A stretch of DNA of 64,000 bases from RGIG3009 sp045596745 (lineage in GTDB: Bacteria > Bacillota > Clostridia > Oscillospirales > Acutalibacteraceae). Of the stretch, positions 49,180 through 57,322 are shown piece by piece; position 1 is the first letter of the stretch, and each line of letters begins with the position of its first letter. A program made the position numbers and the translations under genes. The notes below the pieces were generated by a model that saw only the letters and a program-made list of their open reading frames with translations, searched no databases and was not told the origin of the DNA. The DNA lies in NCBI GenBank assembly GCA_045596745.1, contig JAZODA010000016.1:88785-152784 (forward strand). The letters are read 5' to 3'.

Positions 49180-49962
49180 TCAGAACAGGCGAGTGGCGAT
49201 AAAATCAAAAGCGAAGCAAATGCCGTAGATTACCGGCTGGTGGGCGATGTACACCCAAAGGGATACTTTGCCGATGGCGGAGAACAACGGAAAACGGCTA
49301 CGCGACATCCAAGCAGGATACTTGCGACGCCAGCGACCGAAATAGGTGCCGGCGAGGAAGCAGAACACCCACGGCAGCAGCGGAAAATAGTCACCCGCAA
49401 AACCGACATAGCACAGACCGAGAATGTACGAAAGCACGTTGCGCTCCACAGGAGGCGTGGCGATCTCGAAAACACCGGGGATGCCGAAGAACGAGCCATC
49501 GTACGGCGAGACGTTCATAAACAGAACGAACAGTACCGCGCACAGTATCAGACCCAACCAAGTGGGGATGAAGTTCAGCGTCGGTCGCAGCAGGGTATAG
49601 AGCAGGATGCAGACCGAAAGCAGATGCAGGATGCCGAACCAGATCATCGAGCCGTCATCCAGCATGGTCCATTCCACACCGCACCACAGCAGAGCCGACA
49701 TCAGTACGGCGACACCGCCGAGCAGCAGGCCGCGCTTTAAATTGCTGTGAGAAAAATTACAGCAGATGCCGCAGATGAAAATAAACAGTCCGGCGAAGAA
49801 CGGCTCGACCGGTTCAAAGAATTTGAACAGTGTTACGCCAAAAGACACGTCAAATAGATAACCTATAGTATAAAACGCGTGGTAAAATACCATAAGTACA
49901 ACACATAGGCCGCGAATTTCGTCCAAAAGGTGGACGCGGCGACCGGAATGGGTGTTGCCCAT
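49180..49962 (-). CDS. DUF1624/HGSNAT-like membrane acyltransferase
   Basis: The 260-residue membrane protein starts MGNTHSGRRVHLLDEIRGL and has about seven spans. The sequence RVHLLDEIRGLCVVLMVFYHAFY has the Asp-Arg-Gly-His arrangement of the heparan-alpha-glucosaminide acetyltransferase/DUF1624 group, which moves acetyl groups across membranes. The start at 49962 is set by GGAGG 8 nt upstream. No partner gene suggests the acceptor; a surface sugar is a reasonable guess only. Confidence 0.8.
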   Translation of the reverse strand: MGNTHSGRRVHLLDEIRGLCVVLMVFYHAFYTIGYLFDVSFGVTLFKFFEPVEPFFAGLFIFICGICCNFSHSNLKRGLLLGGVAVLMSALLWCGVEWTMLDDGSMIWFGILHLLSVCILLYTLLRPTLNFIPTWLGLILCAVLFVLFMNVSPYDGSFFGIPGVFEIATPPVERNVLSYILGLCYVGFAGDYFPLLPWVFCFLAGTYFGRWRRKYPAWMSRSRFPLFSAIGKVSLWVYIAHQPVIYGICFAFDFIATRLF

Positions 49963-50053
49963 CGGGAATACCTCCGTTCGGTTGGTTTGGAAATATTGTA
50001 CCACACTTTATAAATAAAGGAAACACAAATTTTGAAAAGAGGGTGTGCGGAGT

Positions 50054-50755
50054 ATGACGGCACTGTGGGGAACTATCGTTAATGTAATCGCGGTCGTTGT
50101 CGGCGGCACAGTGGGTCTTTTACTGAAGAAAGGGTTGCCGGAGAAGTTGGCGAACGCGATGATGACGGGCGTTGGGTTTTGCACGCTGTATATCGGTATC
50201 CGCGGATGCCTGGACGGCAACCAGACGTTGGTTGTGGTGTTGTCGGTGGTGTTGGGCGCGTTGCTCGGTCAGTTGCTGGACCTGGATGACAAGCTGCACC
50301 GCCTCGGCAAACGTGTGGAAGCGCGTTTCAGCCGAAAAAACGGTGACGGACAGGTGGCAAAAGCGTTTGTCAGCGCCAGCTTGCTGTTTTGTGTCGGCAC
50401 GATGACCATTGTCGGGTCGTTGCAGAGCGGACTTCGCGGCAATCACGAAATGTTATATCTGAAATCGCTTCTCGATTTCATTTCCTCCATCATTTTCGGC
50501 GCGACGCTCGGTGCAGGTGTGCTGCTGTCCACTGTGACGGTGTTTGTGTATCAGGGCGGTATTGCGTTGCTGGCACAGGTGGTAGCGCCGTATCTCAGCG
50601 ATGCGGTGATTGCGGAGATGAATTGCGTCGGTTCGCTGCTGATTATCGGTCTGGCGCTGAATTTGTTGAAGATTGCGGATATCAAGGTGGCAAATTTTGT
50701 GCCCGCCATCCTGATGCCGATTGCGCTGTGTCCGCTGTATGCGCTGATATTCTGA
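50054..50755 (+). CDS. DUF554 membrane protein
   Basis: The 233-residue protein has six or seven spans and the DUF554 features: GTIVNVIAVVVGGTVGLLLKKGLPEKL at the start and VGTMTIVGSLQSGLRGNHEMLYLKSLLDF in the middle, with a closing FVPAILMPIALCP. Family members (YdfK/YqgA type) have no settled function. I prefer the ATG at 50054 over the GTG three codons earlier; both are close to GAGGG. Confidence 0.88.
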   Translation: MTALWGTIVNVIAVVVGGTVGLLLKKGLPEKLANAMMTGVGFCTLYIGIRGCLDGNQTLVVVLSVVLGALLGQLLDLDDKLHRLGKRVEARFSRKNGDGQVAKAFVSASLLFCVGTMTIVGSLQSGLRGNHEMLYLKSLLDFISSIIFGATLGAGVLLSTVTVFVYQGGIALLAQVVAPYLSDAVIAEMNCVGSLLIIGLALNLLKIADIKVANFVPAILMPIALCPLYALIF

Positions 50756-50792
50756 TAAAAGTACGGCGCAAAAACTCTTTGAATAAAAGGTG

Positions 50793-50821
50793 TTGACAGA
50801 GCGGAAAAAGTATGCTACAAT
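50793..50821 (+). promoter_or_regulatory. rplU-prp-rpmA promoter
   Basis: TTGACA (50793-50798), 17 bp, TACAAT (50816-50821). Confidence 0.88.
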
Positions 50822-50825
50822 AGCC

Positions 50826-50908
50826 GTTGCCGCTTGTTCCGGGCGGTGTTTTGTCACGCGATAAAACGCCGTAAGTGAGTTAATCCGCCCGTGCGCAGCG
50901 AGTCTTAA
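50826..50908 (+). promoter_or_regulatory. L21 leader-like structured 5' UTR of rplU
   Basis: The 5' leader folds with GGGCGG (50841-50846) pairing CCGCCC (50885-50890) around an inner GTTTT/AAAAC hairpin. Position and layout match the L21 leader element of Firmicutes, likely an autoregulatory site for the ribosomal protein. Confidence 0.6.
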
Positions 50909-50926
50909 GAAAAGGCAGGTACTTGT

Positions 50927-51280
50927 ATGTACGCCATTATTGAAACCGGCGGTAAGCAGTACAAGGTTCAGAACGGCGATGTTCTGTTCATTGAAAAGCT
51001 GGATGCCGCTGAAGAAACCAGCGTCGTGTTTGACAAGGTCGTTGCTCTGCACAACGACAAAGAGCTGAAGCTCGGTGCTCCGTATCTGAAGGGCGCTTAT
51101 GTCGATGCACAGGTGCTGAAAAACGGCAAAGGCAAAAAGATCACCGTGTTCACCTATCGTCCCAAGAAGGGCAGCAAGCGCGCTATGGGCCATCGTCAGC
51201 CCTACACCAAGGTGCAGATCGACGGCATCCACGCCAAAGCTCCCCGCGCTCCCAAGGCGGAAGCAGCCGCTGAGGAATGA
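50927..51280 (+). CDS. rplU: 50S ribosomal protein L21
   Basis: The 117-residue protein starts MYAIIETGGKQYKVQNGD and has the basic KITVFTYRPKKGSKRAMGHRQPYT typical of L21, followed by an Ala/Lys-rich tail ending AEAAAEE that is longer than in B. subtilis. It overlaps prp by 4 nt. Confidence 0.97.
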   Translation: MYAIIETGGKQYKVQNGDVLFIEKLDAAEETSVVFDKVVALHNDKELKLGAPYLKGAYVDAQVLKNGKGKKITVFTYRPKKGSKRAMGHRQPYTKVQIDGIHAKAPRAPKAEAAAEE

Positions 51281-51591
51281 TTCGCGCAACAATCCTGACC
51301 CGCAACAACAAGCTGTGCGGCTTTGACATTCAAGGTCACGCCGGCCAAGCGGAGCAGGGACGCGACATCGTGTGCGCCGCAGTTTCCTCTGCCGCCTATC
51401 TCACAGCGAACACGCTCACCGAAGTGTGCGGCTGTCAGGCAACGGTAAAGGAAAGCGAGGGTCGGTTATCTGTTCGCATCGTTTCGGAAGAAACGGCGGC
51501 GCAGATCCCCCTGCAGGGTTTGCGGTTGCATCTGGAAGGGCTTAGTGCCCAGTATCCGCAGTATATCCAGCTACAACAAACGGAGGTGTAA
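51277..51591 (+). CDS. prp: Ribosomal-processing cysteine protease Prp
   Basis: Prp cleaves the N-terminal extension of ribosomal protein L27. The 104-residue protein has the catalytic dyad His21 (GHAGQAEQG) and Cys33 (DIVCAAVS). It lies between rplU and rpmA in the standard order. Its target, L27 with a 9-residue extension, is encoded by the next gene. Confidence 0.95.
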   Translation: MIRATILTRNNKLCGFDIQGHAGQAEQGRDIVCAAVSSAAYLTANTLTEVCGCQATVKESEGRLSVRIVSEETAAQIPLQGLRLHLEGLSAQYPQYIQLQQTEV

Positions 51592-51595
51592 CAAC

Positions 51596-51880
51596 ATGCT
51601 GAAAATAAACATCCAGCTCTTCGCTCATAAAAAGGGTATGGGTTCTACCAAGAACGGCCGTGATTCCGAGTCCAAGCGTCTCGGCGCTAAGCGTGCAGAC
51701 GGCCAGTTCGTGCTCGCCGGCAACATTCTGGTTCGCCAGCGCGGTACCCACATTCATCCCGGCCAGAACGTCGGCATCGGTTCCGACGATACGCTGTATG
51801 CGAAGGCCAGCGGCACGGTCCGCTTCGAGCGCATGGGCAAGGATCGCAAGCGCGTCAGCGTCTATGTGACCGAGCAGTAA
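51596..51880 (+). CDS. rpmA: 50S ribosomal protein L27 with Prp-cleaved N-terminal extension
   Basis: The 94-residue precursor starts MLKINIQLFAHKKGMGSTKNG; the Firmicutes Prp site, cut after LFA-H before KKG, is present, so mature L27 begins with KKG or a close residue. It then has GNILVRQRGTHIHPG and DDTLYAKASG. The ATG at 51596 follows GGAGGTG; the longer frame reads through the prp gene end. Confidence 0.96.
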   Translation: MLKINIQLFAHKKGMGSTKNGRDSESKRLGAKRADGQFVLAGNILVRQRGTHIHPGQNVGIGSDDTLYAKASGTVRFERMGKDRKRVSVYVTEQ

Positions 51881-51900
51881 TTCAATAACTGCAACAAAGC

Positions 51901-51928
51901 AAAGCCTTGTCGGTCCCGACAAGGCTTT
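51901..51928 (+). terminator. Terminator after rpmA
   Basis: AAAGCCTTGTCGG and CCGACAAGGCTTT form a 13-bp stem, followed by TTTT. Confidence 0.9.
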
Positions 51929-52025
51929 TTTTGCACCGTTTTTTCGAAAAATGTGAAAAAACACTACCATTTTGTGCTGTCAATCGTGTATAATATGGGC
52001 AGTACAACGTAAAGGACAGAAATCT

Positions 52026-53297
52026 ATGTTTATTGATAAGGCGATAATTCGCATAAAGGCGGGAAACGGCGGCAACGGTGCCGTGGCGTTCCACCGCGAA
52101 AAGTTTGTCGCTGCCGGCGGTCCCGATGGCGGTGACGGCGGTCGCGGCGGCAACATTGTGTTTGTGGCGCAGGACGGCAGCAACACACTGTCGGATTTCC
52201 GTTACAAGCGCAAATTTGTGGCGGCACCGGGCGAACAGGGGCGTACCAATCGCTGTTCGGGTCGTTCGGGCGAGGATTTGATTATTCCTGTGCCGCGCGG
52301 CACGCTGATTTACGATAACCAGACGGGCCGTCTGATGGCGGATATGTCGGGCGACGAGCCGTTTATTGCCGCTAAAGGCGGTCGCGGCGGCTGGGGCAAC
52401 CTGCATTTTGCCACGGCAACCCGCCAAGTACCGCGTTTTGCCAAGCCCGGCACACCGGGTGAGGAGTACGAGGTTCGCCTGGAACTGAAGCTGCTTGCCG
52501 ATGTGGGCCTTGTCGGTTTCCCGAACGTGGGCAAATCCACGCTGGTATCGGTTGTCAGCGAAGCGAAACCTGAAATTGCCAACTACCACTTCACCACCAT
52601 TACGCCGGTGCTTGGCGTAGTGCGTGTGGATCAGGGCGCGTCTTTCGTGATGGCGGATATCCCCGGTATTATTGAGGGCGCGAGCGAGGGTATTGGTCTG
52701 GGTCACGAGTTCTTGCGCCACGTGGAGCGTTGCCGTCTGCTGGTTCACGTCGTGGACGTTGCCGGTAGTGAAGGTCGCGACCCGCTGGAGGATTTGGACA
52801 CCATCTCCCGCGAGCTGGAGCGGTTTGACCCCGAACTGGCAAAACGGCCGATGCTGGTTGCCGGAAACAAGTGCGATCTGGCCACGGACGAGCAGTTGGC
52901 GGCGTTTGAAGCCGAAATGCAGCGTCGTGGACTGGAATACTTCCCGTTGATGGCGGCGATTGCCCACGGAACCGATGCACTGGTGCAGCGCTGTGCGGCA
53001 AAGCTCGCCGAGCTGCCGCCGATTCGTGCGTTTGAAGCCGAGCCGGTGCCGATGATGGACATTGAATCGATGCAAAACCGCGACATTCGCATCGAGCAGC
53101 ACGACGGCGTCTTCTTTGTGGAGGGCGAATGGTTGCTTAAAGTGCTTCGGAACGTGGATTTGCAGGAAACCGATGGTCTGCAGTACTTCGAACGGATACT
53201 GCAATCGACCGGTGTTATCCGCCGCCTGGAAGAAGCAGGCGTGCAGGAGGGCGACACCGTAAGCATTTACGATCTGGAGTTCGACTTCATCAACTGA
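52026..53297 (+). CDS. obgE: GTPase ObgE/CgtA
   Basis: Obg is a 50S-assembly GTPase that binds ppGpp and links to sporulation and stress. The 423-residue protein has the glycine-rich N-domain (AGNGGNGAVAFHREKFVAAGGP, GGDGGRGGN), the GTPase domain with P-loop GFPNVGKSTLV, and DIPGIIEGASEGIGLGHEFLRHV, and a C-terminal OCT domain ending LEFDFIN. A -10 TATAAT (51989-51994) lies 31 bp before the ATG; its -35 is weak. Confidence 0.97.
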   Translation: MFIDKAIIRIKAGNGGNGAVAFHREKFVAAGGPDGGDGGRGGNIVFVAQDGSNTLSDFRYKRKFVAAPGEQGRTNRCSGRSGEDLIIPVPRGTLIYDNQTGRLMADMSGDEPFIAAKGGRGGWGNLHFATATRQVPRFAKPGTPGEEYEVRLELKLLADVGLVGFPNVGKSTLVSVVSEAKPEIANYHFTTITPVLGVVRVDQGASFVMADIPGIIEGASEGIGLGHEFLRHVERCRLLVHVVDVAGSEGRDPLEDLDTISRELERFDPELAKRPMLVAGNKCDLATDEQLAAFEAEMQRRGLEYFPLMAAIAHGTDALVQRCAAKLAELPPIRAFEAEPVPMMDIESMQNRDIRIEQHDGVFFVEGEWLLKVLRNVDLQETDGLQYFERILQSTGVIRRLEEAGVQEGDTVSIYDLEFDFIN

Positions 53298-53309
53298 CGG
53301 AGGTAGGAT

Positions 53310-53720
53310 ATGGAACGGTTATGCCCCATGTCTGTGGATCTGCACACCATCAGTCCGCTGAATCTGGCGTTTGTCGGAGACGGCGTGTACGAATTGATGG
53401 TACGGGAACGGCTGGTAAGCCTTGCCGGTCGCCCCAATAAGGATCTGCACCGTCTGGCGGTGCAGCAGGTACGCGCGGAAGCGCAGGCGACGGCGCTGGA
53501 TAAGATTTATCCGCACCTGACCGAGCGCGAAGAAGCGGTGTACAAGCGCGGCCGCAACGCCCATACCTCGCGTTCGGGCAGCGACTATCACAAAGCGACC
53601 GGTTTGGAGGCGCTCTTTGGGTATTTATATCTTTCCGATCAGCTGGATCGCGTGCGCGAATTGTTTGCACTGACTTTGGAAGAAAACGAAATAAAAACCC
53701 AAAAAGGCATTGACAAATGA
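53310..53720 (+). CDS. mrnC: Mini-ribonuclease 3 (MrnC)
   Basis: MrnC is a dimeric RNase III-like enzyme lacking the dsRNA-binding domain; it matures 23S rRNA in B. subtilis. The 136-residue protein has NLAFVGDGVYELMVRERLV (signature) and HKATGLEALFGYLYL, both with the acidic active-site residues. It starts 12 nt after obgE, behind GGAGGTAGG. Confidence 0.93.
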   Translation: MERLCPMSVDLHTISPLNLAFVGDGVYELMVRERLVSLAGRPNKDLHRLAVQQVRAEAQATALDKIYPHLTEREEAVYKRGRNAHTSRSGSDYHKATGLEALFGYLYLSDQLDRVRELFALTLEENEIKTQKGIDK

Positions 53721-53738
53721 GTCATTTATGAATACTAT
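53710..53738 (+). promoter_or_regulatory. acpP promoter
   Basis: TTGACA (53710-53715), 17 bp, TACTAT (53733-53738), partly overlapping the mrnC end. Confidence 0.75.
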
Positions 53739-53788
53739 TTTGGTATAGGGTTTTCACCCTCTCAGATTTTTGGAAGGATGGATAGTAT

Positions 53789-54016
53789 ATGGTTCTCGAA
53801 AAGGTAAAGATGATTCTCGCCAACCAGTTTGACGTGGAGGAAGATACCATCACTCCCGAGACGAACATTCAGGAAGACCTGGGTGCCGACTCGCTGGACG
53901 TTGTGGATATGCTGATGTCCCTCGAAGATGAGTTCGATGTGGAAATCCCCGACGAAAAGATCGAAACGATGCGCACCGTCGCCGACGTGGTGTCGTACAT
54001 CGAAGAAAACCAGTAA
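53789..54016 (+). CDS. acpP: Acyl carrier protein
   Basis: The 75-residue acidic protein has the phosphopantetheine motif GADSLDVVDMLMSLEDEFD with Ser35. It carries growing acyl chains in fatty-acid synthesis. It is not in a fab cluster here: it stands alone behind mrnC with a good promoter, and the ACT-domain gene follows. Confidence 0.96.
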   Translation: MVLEKVKMILANQFDVEEDTITPETNIQEDLGADSLDVVDMLMSLEDEFDVEIPDEKIETMRTVADVVSYIEENQ

Positions 54017-54022
54017 TGACTT

Positions 54023-54053
54023 CAGCGCCTCGTACTCGATGTGCGGGGCGCTG
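54023..54053 (+). other. Hairpin between acpP and the ACT-domain gene
   Basis: CAGCGCCTCG and CGGGGCGCTG form an imperfect stem with an 11-nt loop, 6 nt past the acpP stop, without a long T run. It may stabilise the acpP message or lower read-through. Confidence 0.4.
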
Positions 54054-54078
54054 TTTGACTAAGAAAGGACGGGACACT

Positions 54079-54510
54079 ATGGCAATTCAGCAGCTGACCG
54101 TTTTTGTGGAGAATAAGCCGGGCGCATTGGTGGGCATCACCGACACGCTGGCAAAGCACGCGATTAACATTCGTGCGCTGTCGATTGCGGAAACCGAAGA
54201 TTTTGGTATCCTGCGACTGATTGTCAACGATAACGAAGCCGCCTGCAAAACGCTGGAGGCGGAGGGCTACCTCTTCAAGATGACCGATATGGTCGGTGTG
54301 AAGATTGGCGATGAGCCCGGCAAGCTGTCCAAGGCACTCGATGTGCTGGGCGGCGTGGGCATCAATCTTGAGTATCTGTATGCGTTTATGACCCGTACCG
54401 AAAAGCACGCGTACGTGGTGCTTCGCGTACAGGACAACGCCAAAGCGGAAGCAGCACTGGAAGCGGCCGGTTTCCATCTGATTACCGACGCGGACGTCAA
54501 AAAGCTGTAA
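54079..54510 (+). CDS. Tandem ACT-domain protein
   Basis: The 143-residue protein is two ACT domains (about 1-66 and 67-143): TVFVENKPGALVGITDTLAKHAINIRAL and VKIGDEPGKLSKALDVLGGVGINLEYLY. Such free-standing ACT pairs bind amino acids and are often found with phenylacetate-CoA ligase or amino acid biosynthesis genes; neither is seen here. The ligand is unknown. The ATG at 54079 follows AAAGGA. Confidence 0.9.
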   Translation: MAIQQLTVFVENKPGALVGITDTLAKHAINIRALSIAETEDFGILRLIVNDNEAACKTLEAEGYLFKMTDMVGVKIGDEPGKLSKALDVLGGVGINLEYLYAFMTRTEKHAYVVLRVQDNAKAEAALEAAGFHLITDADVKKL

Positions 54511-54522
54511 TAGGTAAAAAGC

Positions 54523-54555
54523 AAAAGCGCCTCTCGAAGTTCGAGGGGCGCTTTT
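54523..54555. terminator. Bidirectional terminator between ACT-domain and Xre genes
   Basis: AAAAGCGCC-TCTCGAA pairs with TTCGAGGGGCGCTTTT with a 2-nt loop, T/A tracts on both strands. Confidence 0.9.
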
Positions 54556-54557
54556 CA

Positions 54558-54785
54558 TTATACTTTCAGCAAATCTTCGTAGGAGACGTGCAGGATGTTC
54601 CGTATCAAAATAAGCTCGTCGGGGTATACGTGGCGCATGCCGACTTCGATTTTTGCAATGGAGCTTCGCGTAATGTCGCACCCCTCCAACTGCATTTTGG
54701 AAGCCAACATATCCTGCGTCATTTTGGCGCGTTTGCGGAGCCGGCGGATGTTTTCTCCGACCTGCTTTTCGATTTCGGGGTTCAT
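54558..54785 (-). CDS. Xre-family HTH regulator
   Basis: The 75-residue protein is a bare Cro/C1-type HTH: ENIRRLRKRAKMTQDMLASKMQL, then ITRSSIAKIEVGMRHVYPDELILI and a terminal helix. It has no effector domain. It is divergent from the SLOG gene, and a 7-bp inverted repeat sits in the promoter of that gene, so repression of the neighbour is likely. The ATG at 54785 is followed by the canonical family start; an earlier in-frame ATG would add 16 residues with no binding site. Confidence 0.85.
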   Translation of the reverse strand: MNPEIEKQVGENIRRLRKRAKMTQDMLASKMQLEGCDITRSSIAKIEVGMRHVYPDELILIRNILHVSYEDLLKV

Positions 54786-54823
54786 TCTCACATCACCCTT
54801 GCGCTCATTTAAGAGCAAATTGT

Positions 54824-54852
54824 TTGACAACATTATAGGTGAGTGTTATCAT
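54824..54852 (+). promoter_or_regulatory. SLOG-gene promoter
   Basis: TTGACA (54824-54829), 17 bp, TATCAT (54847-54852). Confidence 0.75.
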
Positions 54853-54866
54853 ATAAATGCACCTAT
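54835..54866. promoter_or_regulatory. Probable Xre operator
   Basis: ATAGGTG (54835-54841) in the promoter spacer and CACCTAT (54860-54866) after the -10 form an inverted repeat whose occupation would block the SLOG promoter. Confidence 0.55.
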
Positions 54867-54901
54867 ATAGGAGCAATCCAACAAAAAGCAAGGGAAGTAT
54901 C

Positions 54902-55351
54902 GTGGTAGCAACCTTTTTCGGGCACTCAACGCTGTTGGTCGATCTTCGAGAGCCGTTAGAAAATCTTATAACGGAGTTGGTGGAAAAACGCGGAGTCTCT
55001 TGTTTCTATGTTGGGGACAGTGGTGCGTTTGATGCAGTGGTTCGACAAGCGTTGGAAAGTGTCAAACGCAAAAAGCAGGGCATACGATGCGAAGTCGTTT
55101 TGTCCCGGTTGCCGACAGCGGACGCCATAAAAGATACCGACGAACCAATACCCACGTTGTTTCCCGAGTGTATGGGTAGCGTGCCGCCGCGGTTTGCCAT
55201 TGACAGAAGAAACCGTTGGATGCTGCAACAAGCGGATATCGTTGTAGTATATGTAACAACGCCGTTTGGTGGTGCGGCAAAATTCAAGCAGCTCTCCGAA
55301 AAAGCAGGACGAGAGGTGATTAACCTTGCAGACCTAATCGAAAACAAATAA
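54902..55351 (+). CDS. SLOG-family (DUF1273-like) protein
   Basis: The 149-residue protein starts VVATFFGHSTLLVDLREPL and has FYVGDSGAFDAVVRQALESV, LFPECMGSVPPRFAIDRRNRWML and TTPFGGAAKFKQLSEKAGREVINL. This is a small SLOG-type Rossmann protein common in Clostridia; SLOG proteins bind nucleotides or nucleotide-derived ligands, and no enzyme activity is known. The GTG at 54902 is chosen because AAGGGAAG lies 4-11 nt upstream; an ATG at 54857 has no binding site. It is divergent from the Xre gene. Confidence 0.82.
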   Translation: MVATFFGHSTLLVDLREPLENLITELVEKRGVSCFYVGDSGAFDAVVRQALESVKRKKQGIRCEVVLSRLPTADAIKDTDEPIPTLFPECMGSVPPRFAIDRRNRWMLQQADIVVVYVTTPFGGAAKFKQLSEKAGREVINLADLIENK

Positions 55352-55380
55352 AAGGGCGGTAACGATTGTTACCGCCCTTT
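55351..55380. terminator. Bidirectional terminator between SLOG and pckG
   Basis: AAAGGGCGGTAAC and GTTACCGCCCTTT form a 13-bp stem with a 4-nt loop. Confidence 0.92.
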
Positions 55381-55392
55381 GTGTTTGGGGAC

Positions 55393-57168
55393 TTATTTCA
55401 GGTTCGCCTTCAGGGTTTCCAGCTCTTCGTTCAGCTTGGCAGGCAGTCTGTCGCCGAACTTGGCATAGAACTCTTCAATACCGGCGATTTCCGCACGCCA
55501 CAGATCCTTGTCAACCTCGAGGATGGACTTCAGGGTTTCGAGGTCGAAATCCTTCAGGCCTTCGATGTTGATGTCCTCGGCGTTGGGAACATAACCGATA
55601 GCAGTCTCGTTCGCGGTAGCGGTGCCTTCGCAGCGGCTGACAATCCAGTCGAGCACGCGCAGGTTGTCACCGAAGCCCGGCCACAGGAAGTTGCCTTCGT
55701 CGTCGGTGCGGAACCAGTTGACGTTGAAGATCTTCGGAGCCTTGTCGCCCAGCTTCTTGCCCATCTCAATCCAGTGAGCCCAGTAGTCGCCCATGTGGTA
55801 GCCGCAGAAGGGCAGCATAGCCATGGGATCGCGGCGAACAACGCCAACAGCGCCGGTCGCGGCAGCGGTGGTTTCGGACGCCATGATGGAGCCTACGAAC
55901 ACACCGTGATCCCAATCGCGGGACTGGTACACCAGGGGAGCGGTCTTGGCACGACGGCCGCCGAAGATGATGGCGGAAATCGGCACACCGGCGGGAGAAT
56001 CAAACTCGGAAGAGATGCAGGGGCAGTTCTGCGCCGGAGCGGTGAAGCGGGAGTTCGGATGATTGGCATTTGTGCCGTCGGTGCAATCCCAGATCTCGCC
56101 CTTCCAGTTGCGGGCGTTCTTCGGAGGATTCTTATCCAGGCTCTCCCACCACACGGTGTTGTCATCCAGGTTGTTGACAACGTTGGTGAAGATGGTGTTC
56201 TTCTGGGTGGAAATCAGAGCGTTGGGGTTGGACTTCATGTTGGTACCGGGAGCAACGCCGAAGAAACCGTTTTCGGGATTGCAGGCCCACAGACGGCCAT
56301 CCTCGCCGACGCGCATCCAGGCGATGTCATCGCCCACGCACCAGACTTTGTAGCCCTTCTCGCGGTACAGTTCCGGCGGGATGAGCATGGCCAGGTTGGT
56401 CTTGCCGCAAGCGGACGGGAACGCAGCCGCCACATAGGTGGTCTTGCCTTCCGGATTTTCCAGACCGAGGATCAGCATATGCTCGGCGAGCCAGCCTTCC
56501 TTACGGCCGAGGTTGGAGGCGATACGCAGAGCGAAGCACTTCTTGCCCAGCAGCACGTTTCCGCCGTAACCGGAGTTAACGGAGATGATGGTGTTGTCCT
56601 GCGGGAAGTGGCAGATATAACGCTTCTCTTCGTCGATATCGCACTTGCAGTGCAGACCGCGAATCCAGTCATTGGAATCGCCCAGAGCCTCGTACACCTG
56701 CTTGCCCATACGGGTCATGATCGCCATGCTGACGACGACGTAGATGGAGTCGGTCAGCTCGATGCCGTACTTGGCAAAGGGAGAGCCGACAGGGCCCATG
56801 GAGTAGGGGATGATATACATCGTGCGGCCCTTGTAAGCGCCACGAGCGATGTTGTACAGCAGGTCATAAGCCTCGGCGGGAGCCATCCAGTGGTTGGTCG
56901 GGCCGGCATCTTCCTCTTTCTCAGAGCAGATGAAGGTACGGCCTTCCACACGGGCGACGTCGTTCAGAGCCGACAGGTGCAGGTAGCAGCCGGGCAGTTT
57001 CTCCTCGTTAAGCTTCTTCAGCTCGCCGGTGCGGCAGCCTTCCGCGCGGAGCTCTTCGAGCTGCTCGTTGGAGCCGTCGATCCACATAATGCGATCGGGC
57101 TGAGTCAGTTCGACCTTCTCCTTAATCCAGGCAAGAACCGAAGGATTGGTAGTCAGTGCGTTTGTCAT
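55393..57168 (-). CDS. pckG: Phosphoenolpyruvate carboxykinase (GTP)
   Basis: It interconverts oxaloacetate and PEP with GTP/GDP, for gluconeogenesis or anaplerosis. The 591-residue protein has the GTP-type kinase P-loop FPSACGKTNLAML, the substrate RTMYIIPYSMGPVGSP, the metal-site VCVGDDIAW-like segment VWCVGDDIAWMR and FGVAPGTN. It is a single gene with its own promoter. The GTP form, rather than the ATP form of Bacillus, is notable for Firmicutes. Confidence 0.97.
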   Translation of the reverse strand: MTNALTTNPSVLAWIKEKVELTQPDRIMWIDGSNEQLEELRAEGCRTGELKKLNEEKLPGCYLHLSALNDVARVEGRTFICSEKEEDAGPTNHWMAPAEAYDLLYNIARGAYKGRTMYIIPYSMGPVGSPFAKYGIELTDSIYVVVSMAIMTRMGKQVYEALGDSNDWIRGLHCKCDIDEEKRYICHFPQDNTIISVNSGYGGNVLLGKKCFALRIASNLGRKEGWLAEHMLILGLENPEGKTTYVAAAFPSACGKTNLAMLIPPELYREKGYKVWCVGDDIAWMRVGEDGRLWACNPENGFFGVAPGTNMKSNPNALISTQKNTIFTNVVNNLDDNTVWWESLDKNPPKNARNWKGEIWDCTDGTNANHPNSRFTAPAQNCPCISSEFDSPAGVPISAIIFGGRRAKTAPLVYQSRDWDHGVFVGSIMASETTAAATGAVGVVRRDPMAMLPFCGYHMGDYWAHWIEMGKKLGDKAPKIFNVNWFRTDDEGNFLWPGFGDNLRVLDWIVSRCEGTATANETAIGYVPNAEDINIEGLKDFDLETLKSILEVDKDLWRAEIAGIEEFYAKFGDRLPAKLNEELETLKANLK

Positions 57169-57224
57169 GGTTTGGGACTCCTTTCAATGTGTAAAGTAAA
57201 AAGTTCCAACTTTTCCTTAATAAC

Positions 57225-57252
57225 ATTATACCTAAAATTTAAGCAAATTCAA
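57225..57252 (-). promoter_or_regulatory. pckG promoter
   Basis: TTGAAT (57247-57252), 16 bp, TATAAT (57225-57230), reading left in an AT-rich gap. Confidence 0.7.
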
Positions 57253-57290
57253 GCACCAAATAATAATATTTCATAAATAGATAAAGAAAA

Positions 57291-57312
57291 CGACCGATGT
57301 GTACAACGGTCG
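57291..57312 (-). terminator. Terminator after tsaD
   Basis: CGACCG/CGGTCG stem with a 10-nt loop, followed on the minus strand by TTTTCTTT, 11 nt past the tsaD stop. Confidence 0.75.
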
Positions 57313-57322
57313 CTTTCGAAAC

